A program made the position numbers and the translations under genes. 64,000 bases of DNA, taken from Achromobacter sp. B7 (lineage in GTDB: Bacteria; Pseudomonadota; Gammaproteobacteria; Burkholderiales; Burkholderiaceae_B). Positions 24,189 through 31,711 of this stretch are shown here, one piece after another. The DNA is taken from positions 5,518,001-5,582,000 of the forward strand of contig NZ_CP032084.1 in NCBI RefSeq assembly GCF_003600685.1, written 5' to 3'. A model generated the notes under the pieces. It had not been told where the DNA came from and did no database searches. It saw only the letters and a program-made list of their open reading frames with translations. Position 1 is the first letter of the stretch. Every line of letters starts with the position of its first letter.

Positions 24189-26073
24189 TATTGGAGACAA
24201 AATGAGCGGCAACTGCAGAAACATCATCTTCGAACGCTGGGGTGCCGTCATCACCCTCGTCGGATGCGGGTAGTGCAATCCGTACCAATCCTGGATCATC
24301 CATGAGATGCGCCAACGCCCCGACCTTTTCAATTAAACGGCCGTTGACCGAATCATCGATCGACCCTGTACTAATCAAAAGCGTAAAGCATGTGACGACA
24401 TCATCCGCCAAGCCCAAACGGTGAATGCGATCCTGGCTCTGTAAAAAATGGCCTGCATTGAATGTCCGGTCAAGATATACGGCGTGGTGGCACCAATGGT
24501 GCAGGCTGACTCCTTCGCCGCAAGCTGCTGGGTTCGCGAGGAGTACGACACAAGCAGAGTCATGTCGGAACCGATTGAACTCTCGCTCGCGCGTGACAAC
24601 ACCTGCAGGAGCCATTTCGTCTGATAGCACGCCGCCATGGACCATAGCCGGCTGAAATCGGGCGAGGCGTCGCGCCAGCGCCTTAATGTTACGAACGAAG
24701 CTAGACCATACGAGAACCTTCTGACCTCGAGCCGCAGCCTCTTCCACGATCGCTTCTACCCGCTGATATTTCCATGGCTGCTCAAAGCTGCTATAGCGAG
24801 CTAGCAACTCGGTCAGAGGCTCGTTCCCATGCAGTTCCAAAGGAGGATGAGCAAAAGCCGGATCATCTGCATCATCCGATCCTGCGGTAAGCAGCATCGG
24901 GTTTGTGGCTGCCTCCAAAAGATACATTACGATACGGCCAAGACGTTGCATCTCGTGCCGCCCTCGATCGGGGAGCGAGAAGGATGAGCGATACTGCCCG
25001 ATTAGAGCGTCATAGATCGCAGATTGGATAGGCGGCATTTGCTCGCGCACAACCTTAAATTTCGTTGGAGGCAAAGCGAGCTCAGTTTTGGGGGTCCTGA
25101 CAAAATAGCGGCGAACCGCCTCATTGGTATCCGCCAATACCTGACTGTCCCGACCCAAACGCTCGAAATACGCAGCATCCGGGAGGATTTGTCGATCCTG
25201 ACCAGGATAAAGAAAGCTGATCAGAGCCACAAGGTCATAGGCCCCCTGGGGAGCAGGCGTACCAGTAAGAACGTCGCGCCGGCGAGCCGCATACGCCAGA
25301 TCTAGCACCGCTCGCCCATGAGCTCCTGCCGCTCCACGCTTCACTCGATGGGCTTCGTCAAGGATCAACTGCGTCGCTTCGGCCGCAACGAATGCACGGA
25401 CAGTGTCGTAGTCGTTCGCAGTCCGGTTGTAGTTCGAGAGCAGTACTTCAGTATTCTGCGGGATGATAGTCCCTGAACCAGTGTGGATCACTAATAGTGG
25501 GGGCTTTTCGAAGCAAGCAACCAACTCCTCCTTCCACGCCCCGAATGCAGCGATCGGCCCGATAACCGTCAACCGACGCACAATCCCGCGAACGCGAAGA
25601 ATTGAGTAAGCAGCGAGAGCAACTGTGGTCTTCCCAGCACCGGGAACCGAAAAATCAGCTCCGTGCGGAAGCATAAGCAAGCGATACAGGTTGCGGAGCT
25701 GGAACAGACGGAGCGTACGGGTGAAACCCGAAACACTGAGCTCAGTGGCTAGCGCCTCTAATATGGATTTGTCCGGCTCGTTGACATCAGCGATAGCTTC
25801 ACGGGCACGACGATCAACCGCCATCGCACGAAGTTGATCCGACAGGGTCGGGCCAATCTCAACCTGCTCCCCAAACACGGCGCGTAACTCGCGTAAGACG
25901 GCGAGTTCCGCCAGGAATACATCGGCATGTACCACTGTCCGTGTTGGCGACCCGGATTCGATGCCACGAGCAAGAGCCTCTTGCAATCGGGCCCATGCCC
26001 CTAGACTCGCATCATCTGTACGTTCGACGAGAACCGTAGGACGCCCTTGGCGGTATAGCTCAGCGACGATCAT
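24172..26073 (-). CDS. SNF2-family DNA helicase/translocase
   Basis: The 633-residue protein has a complete superfamily-2 SNF2-like motor: Walker A SVPGAGKTTVAL (GAGKT at 145-149), DEAH at 239-242, LTGTPAP (motif III), and in the C-terminal lobe VLVWSSFVRNIKALARRL and SQDRIHRLG (motif VI). Such motors in restriction systems usually translocate double-stranded DNA or remodel protein-DNA complexes. The start codon overlaps the stop of the ParB-like gene by one base (TGATG), so translation is coupled. Residues 1-130 precede the motor and have no recognised fold. Confidence 0.9.
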   Translation of the reverse strand: MIVAELYRQGRPTVLVERTDDASLGAWARLQEALARGIESGSPTRTVVHADVFLAELAVLRELRAVFGEQVEIGPTLSDQLRAMAVDRRAREAIADVNEPDKSILEALATELSVSGFTRTLRLFQLRNLYRLLMLPHGADFSVPGAGKTTVALAAYSILRVRGIVRRLTVIGPIAAFGAWKEELVACFEKPPLLVIHTGSGTIIPQNTEVLLSNYNRTANDYDTVRAFVAAEATQLILDEAHRVKRGAAGAHGRAVLDLAYAARRRDVLTGTPAPQGAYDLVALISFLYPGQDRQILPDAAYFERLGRDSQVLADTNEAVRRYFVRTPKTELALPPTKFKVVREQMPPIQSAIYDALIGQYRSSFSLPDRGRHEMQRLGRIVMYLLEAATNPMLLTAGSDDADDPAFAHPPLELHGNEPLTELLARYSSFEQPWKYQRVEAIVEEAAARGQKVLVWSSFVRNIKALARRLARFQPAMVHGGVLSDEMAPAGVVTREREFNRFRHDSACVVLLANPAACGEGVSLHHWCHHAVYLDRTFNAGHFLQSQDRIHRLGLADDVVTCFTLLISTGSIDDSVNGRLIEKVGALAHLMDDPGLVRIALPASDEGDDGTPAFEDDVSAVAAHFVSNNARFT

Positions 26074-27389
26074 CAGATACTCTCGATGTGGACGATCGCC
26101 ACCTTCACCTCTTCTATCATCTTCCTAAAGACGCCTTCATCCCAACCACTCTGTGCTCGAGCCTTCGCCAAAACAGTCGCAGCCCGCACGATTTCGTCAC
26201 GCGCTTCCATCAACCTAGCAATCGGCGCGCCAACCGCCTGCGAATCTTTCGCCTCCTCGCTAGCTTCCTTCGCGGCAGAATTGACGGCGCCACGCACAGC
26301 GCCAAGAAGCTCCTCGACCGGGACCATGCCTCCGCCTGGCATCTCAACAACTTCATCGGACGTTCGCTGCGCGAGAAACGACAAGACGGAGATCAAATCA
26401 CCAGGCGCGCCAGAAGCTCCGCCGCCGAGAGCATCATCGAGCAAATCATTGTCAGAAGCGCGACCATTAGCTCCGGCTACAGCTAGCAGAGATGTCAAAG
26501 TGGGATCCGTTTCAAACTCACTACGCACGAAAGCACTTGCATCCTTACGACGGAGATGCCTTAGATCCCGGTATTTCACGCCGGAAAGGGTTCCTAAAAA
26601 GTAGACGCTGCGGACCGAGGCAGCCTCCTCGGGAGGTCTATCCTTGATGTGCTTGGACAACTCTTCAAAGGCAGATTCGTTATCCACGAAGTCGGCATGA
26701 TGTCGAGTTCCATTCGATATCGAGACGAGTTGATGGAGCTGTTGCAGCTTTTCGTACTGAGCCCTTACCTCCGCGGGTTTTAACCGCATGCGATTCGCGA
26801 CACGGTCCCAATCCTTATTTGATTTTTCAAAAATCTCCTCTATCAGAAGAGCTTCATTCACCCAGGAATAGTTTTCACGATAATCTTTGGCGACCTGCAG
26901 CTCGGTTTCTAGGTCAATCAATTCATCGGCAGTGGTGTCGACCGGCAAAACATAAGCGCGGACATACCGTGCGGACTGCACGTGGTCGTTCAACCACAGA
27001 GCTCGCAAACCTGCCGAGCGGCGATTCCCGTTGATTAAGACTCCCTCGGCCGTAACCACTGCAGGTTCCTGCTGTCCGCGGCGACGAAGATCCTCTTTTA
27101 GGTCCTCGAAGCCATCTTGGGCCGTGAGGATATCGAACTGTGCTTGCTGAGCTGCAGGTCCGAGCGGATCACCGCTGAAAAGATCAGCAACGCCTCTTGT
27201 CTCACTCTCACGCATCTGCTCAGCACGCGTACGATGATTAAGCGTCGAGAAACGGATCCACTCAATTGGCAAATTGACAACAGGGAGCTCCTTCTCTGGC
27301 CTCACCCACTGGGGAAGCAACTGCCGGGGAGCCTGGTCGGAGCGTGTTGAAAGGAAATCGGCGCGCTCTTGGTCCATGACGGGATTCAA
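26073..27389 (-). CDS. ParB/Srx-like domain protein
   Basis: The 438-residue product has a ParB-like nuclease/CTPase-fold domain in its first half: PVVNLPIEWIRFS then FEDLKEDLRRRGQQEPAVVTAEGVLINGNRRSAGLRAL, where GVLINGNRR matches the phosphate-binding strand-loop of ParB/Srx proteins. The middle contains a helical segment and the C-terminal third is Ala/Glu-rich helix. It starts at a TTG (27389) that overlaps the previous stop, or at the ATG 27377 four codons in. Free ParB-like proteins occur in several defence systems as DNA-binding or NTP-dependent subunits. It is not a chromosome-partition gene since there is no parA. Confidence 0.75.
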   Translation of the reverse strand: MNPVMDQERADFLSTRSDQAPRQLLPQWVRPEKELPVVNLPIEWIRFSTLNHRTRAEQMRESETRGVADLFSGDPLGPAAQQAQFDILTAQDGFEDLKEDLRRRGQQEPAVVTAEGVLINGNRRSAGLRALWLNDHVQSARYVRAYVLPVDTTADELIDLETELQVAKDYRENYSWVNEALLIEEIFEKSNKDWDRVANRMRLKPAEVRAQYEKLQQLHQLVSISNGTRHHADFVDNESAFEELSKHIKDRPPEEAASVRSVYFLGTLSGVKYRDLRHLRRKDASAFVRSEFETDPTLTSLLAVAGANGRASDNDLLDDALGGGASGAPGDLISVLSFLAQRTSDEVVEMPGGGMVPVEELLGAVRGAVNSAAKEASEEAKDSQAVGAPIARLMEARDEIVRAATVLAKARAQSGWDEGVFRKMIEEVKVAIVHIESI

Positions 27390-28267
27390 CGTGGATCGCT
27401 CCTAAAAATGGTCGAACGGCCAACGCCGTATCTCGACACGATGGTAGTTCGGGTACCGCGCGGCCCTTTCGTAAAGCCGGCATATCCGGTGTATAGCTCG
27501 ACCTCAGCAACCTCAATGCCGAAAGCCGATAACAGAACAGCTGGGAAACGTCGGACTTGATTCCCGCTCCAATTCCATTCAGCTTGGTCGCGAATCTCAA
27601 TGTCACGCCGATCAGGCATCACCCAGATGCACGGCGGTGGCACCTTTTTTCCGTCAATAGCGACTGCGTGACTGATTTTTGGACACGGCCGCAAGCTCGT
27701 TCCACAGACGTCGTTATGAAAAATTACGCCATCAACTGCGTCCACATATTCTGAAGAGAAAAAACGATTGCGGAGACGGTTCATCCCCTTTGCAACGTGT
27801 TCACCCGGCTCGTACTGGAGACTGTCACACAGCCACCATAGATAAGTCTCATTGGCCCAACTCGGTGCGGACCAGTTAACACTACTGTGCGCACCATCAG
27901 GACAGCCCTTCTGGATAAGAGCCACGCTGCCAATGTGGGGAACGTAAAGACGATAAACAGTATCGTCGCCATAATTCGGAATATCGAATTCCGAAATAAT
28001 CCCTTTGGCTTTCATAAGCTGCAACAGCGTTACGAGGAAGCTGCGACGATCGGAGTTACCTGCAGCGGTACTCCCGCGGATACGCTGGATAGCCGCAGGC
28101 AGTGCGAGTTCAAAGTCTTGTTTTGTCAGTCCGCGACGCTGAAGAAACGCTTCGTCGCCCGCCATCGCCTTCACTGCGCTCACGACAAGATCAATTACCT
28201 CTTCCGGTGGAGCCCCTGGATGCTTGCATGGTGCCGCCATTTCTGCTCTCACAGATACCCCTTTCAT
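27386..28267 (-). CDS. Restriction-endonuclease-like protein R2, homologue of R1
   Basis: First gene of the minus-strand operon, 293 residues from the ATG at 28267. It shares with the protein at 21018-21869 the signatures KGCPDG (120-125), DVCGTSLRPCPK (186-197), VPPPCIWVMP (209-218) and a tail of the form LLSAFG...ELYTGYAGFTKGPRGTRTT, in the same order and at nearly the same spacings. The residue equivalent to D108 of R1 is not acidic here (SVALIQKGC), so R2 may be inactive or use other residues. A -10 tataat sits at 28296-28301, placing transcription start near 28289; this argues against the GTG at 28291 as start. Two later starts (ATG 28240, GTG 28252) are also possible. Confidence 0.65.
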   Translation of the reverse strand: MKGVSVRAEMAAPCKHPGAPPEEVIDLVVSAVKAMAGDEAFLQRRGLTKQDFELALPAAIQRIRGSTAAGNSDRRSFLVTLLQLMKAKGIISEFDIPNYGDDTVYRLYVPHIGSVALIQKGCPDGAHSSVNWSAPSWANETYLWWLCDSLQYEPGEHVAKGMNRLRNRFFSSEYVDAVDGVIFHNDVCGTSLRPCPKISHAVAIDGKKVPPPCIWVMPDRRDIEIRDQAEWNWSGNQVRRFPAVLLSAFGIEVAEVELYTGYAGFTKGPRGTRTTIVSRYGVGRSTIFRSDPR

Positions 28268-28295
28268 GTATGAACAATCAGCACTATCCACTTAC

Positions 28296-28301
28296 AATTA
28301 T
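28296..28301 (-). promoter_or_regulatory. -10 element of the R2-ParB-SNF2-DUF3883 operon
   Basis: On the minus strand the hexamer tataat lies about 28 bases before the chosen start at 28267. No good -35 was seen at the usual distance, so the promoter may need an activator or be weak. Confidence 0.55.
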
Positions 28302-28516
28302 ATATTGGTGTTCTCGCACGACATAGCCATGTTGGGTACAAATTCAGATGAGCATCACCGCGCCTGACGACAGGCCAACACTCTTAGGCCCAAAATCGTA
28401 CGGGCACACGAGCGAAAACGAGGCAATCGGTGACGGACTGCAGGCACATCTAGCTGTGAATCGCCCCGTACTCTGCCTAGAAGCACAGGACCTGTTGCAC
28501 ACAAGGAGTACGATTC

Positions 28517-28675
28517 ATGGAAGCCACGACTCCCGACCTAGCCAAGGTGGCGTGCAGCTATAACAAGTTCCGCACCGTGGCTGCTGTAGGTGCGATCCAC
28601 AACGAAGCAGACTACGACCGAGCCCTGGCACTAGTTGAAGCGATCCTGGACGAAACCCGCGACACGCCCGCGTGA
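28517..28675 (+). CDS. HigA-like antitoxin N-terminal remnant
   Basis: A 52-residue frame preceded by a good ribosome binding site (aaggag, 28503-28508). The part reading VGAIHNEADYDRALALVEAILDE matches the conserved N-terminal region of HigA-type antitoxins, but the helix-turn-helix that should follow is missing. No higB toxin is next to it. It may be a truncated antitoxin or a short form kept as an anti-toxin; the 28268-28516 bases before it hold only a weak short frame. Confidence 0.5.
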   Translation: MEATTPDLAKVACSYNKFRTVAAVGAIHNEADYDRALALVEAILDETRDTPA

Positions 28676-28937
28676 GAGGATGCCACGCATCCACTGGCTG
28701 GCTGGATCTACTCACCGCATTAGTGCGTGGAAACGAGGGCGACCACTGCTCCTTCCCCGCGGCCGCACACACTGATCGACACTGTACTGTACCGACGTTG
28801 CGGTACAGTAGCGGCACACTCATCCGGTTTAGTCGATTTCCAGTATTTTCGCTAACTTATTGATTTAGTTTTTTTTCTACGCCAACCTACGCTTGGTTCC
28901 GCTTCACTTTTCTAGGCTCTGCACCTCACACACCAAT
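28676..28937. other. Right attachment-flanking region
   Basis: No gene is supported. The right part turns AT-rich (gctaacttattgatttag followed by a T run) and resembles the region before the middle attachment site, as described there. Confidence 0.5.
28787..28808. promoter_or_regulatory. Inverted repeat near the right attachment site
   Basis: ctgtacc (28787-28793) and ggtacag (28802-28808) with an 8-base spacer mirror the site at 18109-18130, and the distance to the attachment core is 130 bp against 133 bp there. A further ctgtac lies directly upstream. Probable recombinase arm or accessory-factor site. Confidence 0.6.
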
Positions 28938-28992
28938 TCAAAATCCCCCGCCGCAAGGCGTGCCGGTTCGATTCCGGCCCCGGGCACCAGAA
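28938..28992. repeat. Island attachment site, right copy
   Basis: An exact 55-bp copy of 11941-11995 (tRNA-Leu 3' half through acca and gaa). It marks the right boundary of the island. It has no 5' half and is not a working tRNA gene. Confidence 0.93.
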
Positions 28993-29385
28993 TTCCTCAT
29001 GTGGCGCGCGTTAAGCACTAAACACGCTTCGTCCACCATCGCATCATCCCCGCCAAGCATTGCGCTCCTCGAGACTAGACGGCCATACCCCCCGTGACAT
29101 GGCTCGCCCCCCTCTTCTGTGCAGCACTTTTTCCTGTCATCTTTCGCCGAACGGGTTGAAGACATCGCAAAAGGCAGTGCCCGGTGCGAAGTGGTCAGCT
29201 CGCAATGGCGAAGATGTACCTCAACCTGCTGGACCCGTAGTGGCGCATGAGGCGTTTTATATGGTTTGGGTGGCGCCGCGTGAGCCAACTCTCTGCCTCA
29301 GAAATGGGACTGGCCAGCCACAAAGGCATTGGCAAGCACTGCAATTCAGTCCTTACGCACCCAGCTAAAAAAGAGCGCCACAAAA
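28993..29385. other. Intergenic stretch between island and IS150-like element
   Basis: Nearly 400 bases in which I see no supported gene, RNA or repeat. Reading frames on both strands are short and match nothing I know. Confidence 0.5.
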
Positions 29386-29415
29386 TGAACTGACCCCCAG
29401 AAGTTGGACGGTCAG

Positions 29416-30255
29416 CTAAAGCCCGAAGGCCTGAGCTCGGTATTGCACCGGGCTCAGGCCTTTCAGCTTGAGCTTGATGCGGTCGTGATTGTAGTAACGG
29501 ATGTACTGCCGGATGCCGGCCTGCAACTGGTCGATGCTTTCGAAGCGGTTCAGGTGGAAGAACTCAGCCTTGAGCGTGCCGAAGAAGCTTTCCATGGCGG
29601 CATTGTCCAGGCAGTTGCCCTTGCGTGACATACTCTGCGTGACCGATCGATCTGCCAGCATTCGCCGGTAGTTCTGCTGCTGGTATTGCCAACCCTGGTC
29701 GGAGTGCAAGACAGGCCGATCATCGGGCAGCAGCCGCGCCAGCGCTTTCTTCAACATGCTGCCCACCATCTGGAACACCGGCCGGCGGCTGGTCTCGTAG
29801 GCCACGATCTCGCCGTTGTACAGGTCCATGACCGGCGACAGATACAGCTTCTGGCCGCGCACGTTGAACTCGGTCACGTCGGTGACCCACTTCTCGTTCG
29901 GGCGTGCGGCTTCGAAGTCGCGCGCCAGCACGTTGGCGGCCACGTGATGCGACTGCCCCCGGTACGAGCGGTACTTCTTAGCGCGCACCAGCGATCTTAG
30001 CCCCAACATCTGCATCAGCTTCTGAACCGTTTTGTGGTTCACCAGTTCACCTGCCTGGCGCAGCACCACCGTGATCCGGCGGTAGCCATAGCGGCCCTTA
30101 TGACGTGCGTAGACCGCGCCGATGCGCTGCTTGAGCTCGGCGTACGGATCCATGGCACCCAACGTCTTCAGGTGGTAGTAGAACGTGCTGCGCGATAGGT
30201 TGGCTGCGCGTAACAATAGCGCGAGCGGATGCTTAGACCTCAATCCTTGGACCAC
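29416..30255 (-). CDS. IS150-group transposase OrfB
   Basis: The 279-residue protein has an HTH_21-type segment (LLLRAANLSRSTFYYHLKTLG) and the DDE core: KWVTDVTEFNV, PVLHSDQGWQYQ, and SRKGNCLDNAAMESFFGTLKAEFF, then a C-terminal YIRYYNHDRIKLKLKGLSPVQYR. It starts at GTG 30255, 16 bases inside orfA. In this group OrfB is usually made as a fusion after a -1 frameshift. Confidence 0.92.
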   Translation of the reverse strand: MVQGLRSKHPLALLLRAANLSRSTFYYHLKTLGAMDPYAELKQRIGAVYARHKGRYGYRRITVVLRQAGELVNHKTVQKLMQMLGLRSLVRAKKYRSYRGQSHHVAANVLARDFEAARPNEKWVTDVTEFNVRGQKLYLSPVMDLYNGEIVAYETSRRPVFQMVGSMLKKALARLLPDDRPVLHSDQGWQYQQQNYRRMLADRSVTQSMSRKGNCLDNAAMESFFGTLKAEFFHLNRFESIDQLQAGIRQYIRYYNHDRIKLKLKGLSPVQYRAQAFGL

Positions 30256-30761
30256 TTGCGCTTTCCAACGAGCGCCCGGGTCTTCTCCGCTTCAATTAAG
30301 GCCTTCATTTTTTTTAGGTAATCGTTCTCCGCGCGCAGATAGGCTAGCTCTTGCTCGAGCTCTTCCTTGGTCATGTCCTTGGACACCGGCTCTGGGGGAT
30401 ACTTATGCGGCATGGTCGCTCCTGGGCGCTTGCGCGCCAACGCCTCTATACCCCCGGAATCATACTGGGCGCGCCACTTCGCAATGTGGCACGCACTTCG
30501 AATCCCGTGCAGCACTGCTGCATGCGTATCAGAGAGTCCTTCGCGCCGAATCCTCAGCAGCACGGCTTGTTTGAAGGACGCACTGTACGAACCGGATTTC
30601 CGGCGCAGGCCTGCAACGCCGTGCTCGCGATAGCTCCCGACCCACCGACGCACCATTGAATGTGCCAGCTCATATCGAGCTGCCACCGATTTAACACCCT
30701 CTGCGCCTCCCAGACTCTCCCTCACCACCTCCTTCTTGAACTGCTCGTCGTACTTCGCCAT
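30240..30761 (-). CDS. IS150-group transposase OrfA
   Basis: The 173-residue protein contains two helix-turn-helix segments (SVAARYELAHSMVRRWVGSYREHG and a second near residues 70-100) and a C-terminal coiled coil (TKEELEQELAYLRAENDYLKKMKALIEAEK) typical of IS150 OrfA. It binds the terminal repeats. A run of eight A lies in the coiled-coil part at about 30308-30315; see the finding on frameshifting. Confidence 0.92.
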   Translation of the reverse strand: MAKYDEQFKKEVVRESLGGAEGVKSVAARYELAHSMVRRWVGSYREHGVAGLRRKSGSYSASFKQAVLLRIRREGLSDTHAAVLHGIRSACHIAKWRAQYDSGGIEALARKRPGATMPHKYPPEPVSKDMTKEELEQELAYLRAENDYLKKMKALIEAEKTRALVGKRKWSKD

Positions 30762-31056
30762 GTAAAAAACCCCCGAAGGTTGGATCTAAGTCCAACTTTC
30801 GGGGGTCAGTTCAAAATAGGGGACCTACTTTTTATCTCCGGTCAGAGCCATGTAGCAGCCCGCGTAACCCAAGTTCTCGAACTCATCTACAGCTTTTTAT
30901 TTCCGTTGGGGCGACTCGTAGGACGGAACCCGGAACGCCTGCCGCTCAAAGCTCCACTCTGCTTCCTAGCCGCTAAAACCGCTGTTGGGATAAGCTTGCC
31001 TCCACTCGCCCACCGCACCGTGGACATTCATTTTGACAAGCACCGGGGGCTCTCCG

Positions 31057-31674
31057 ATGGCAATCAAAGCCGTAGCGTTTGACGTGTTTGGGACATTGGT
31101 CCATATCCAGCGGCCTACTCGCCCGTTTCGAAAGTTGGTCCGTCTGCTGCACGAAGCCGGTCGTCGGCGGCAGCGTGACGACGGGGTTCGGGCGATGAGC
31201 AATGTGTTGGACCTCAGGCAAGCGGCTAGCTTGTTTGGCGGGATGGTTAGTGAAGAAGATTTGTGTGGGTTGGAGGCCGAGTTGAATGAGGAGATCCAGT
31301 CGATCTCACTCTTTGACGATGCCATTCCCACCCTGACTGCCCTGAAAGACCGAGGCATCAAAGTAGCGCTCTGCTCAAACCTTGCCACGCCGTATGGGCC
31401 GCGGGTGCTGAAACTGTTGCCCGTCCAGCCGGACTTTTGCGCTTGGTCGTACGAAGCTAGCGCGGTTAAGCCGCAGCCGCAGATCTATCAATACCTTTGT
31501 GAGGGTATTGGCTGCCGGCCGGACGAGGTCTTGATGATCGGTGACACCGTCGATGCCGATATGATCGGCCCGCGAAAATTCGGTATGCAGGGATACCATT
31601 TGAATCGCCAGGCAGCCACGCCGGCTAGTAGCGATTCTCTGCGTTCGCTAAGTGATGTGCTGAATATTGTTTAA
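31057..31674 (+). CDS. HAD-superfamily hydrolase
   Basis: The 205-residue protein has the HAD motifs: FDVFGTLV (nucleophile Asp, residues 8-15), LCSNLATPYG (motif II Ser), SAVKPQPQIYQ (motif III Lys) and MIGDTVDADMIGPRKFGMQG (motif IV). It is a cytosolic phosphatase or dehalogenase-type enzyme of unknown substrate. The ATG at 31057 is preferred to the TTG at 31033 because the first beta strand starts immediately after it. It stands alone between the IS150-like element and a damaged membrane-protein gene; the 240 bases before it show no gene. Confidence 0.85.
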   Translation: MAIKAVAFDVFGTLVHIQRPTRPFRKLVRLLHEAGRRRQRDDGVRAMSNVLDLRQAASLFGGMVSEEDLCGLEAELNEEIQSISLFDDAIPTLTALKDRGIKVALCSNLATPYGPRVLKLLPVQPDFCAWSYEASAVKPQPQIYQYLCEGIGCRPDEVLMIGDTVDADMIGPRKFGMQGYHLNRQAATPASSDSLRSLSDVLNIV

Positions 31675-31711
31675 CTAATTCTTTTCAACCGATCGGCCGC
31701 ATCCCTGCCCA

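Larger units (their letters stand above)
29386..30813 (-). mobile_element. IS3-family element, IS150 group (1428 bp)
   Basis: Terminal inverted repeats tgaactgacccccagaagt at the left (29386 onward) and tgaactgacccccgaaagt on the complement of the right end (to 30813) agree in 22 of 24 bases, with the TG...CA ends of the family. Flanking bases are aaaa and aaat, so a 3-bp aaa target duplication is possible. The two overlapping transposase genes read leftward. Both look full-length, so the element may still be mobile. Confidence 0.88.

Noticed and set aside
26073..27389. Plasmid or chromosome partition gene (ParB)
   Set aside because: No parA nearby and no parS-like sites seen; the gene is embedded in an operon with a SNF2 motor and nucleases.
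28348..28563. 71-residue plus-strand frame before the HigA-like frame
   Set aside because: No ribosome binding site, no recognised motif, and it overlaps the better supported frame at 28517.
28938..28992. Apparent second and third tRNA-Leu genes at 18263 and 28938
   Set aside because: Only the 3' half of the tRNA is present at both places; there is no D-arm or 5' acceptor strand, so they are attachment-site copies.
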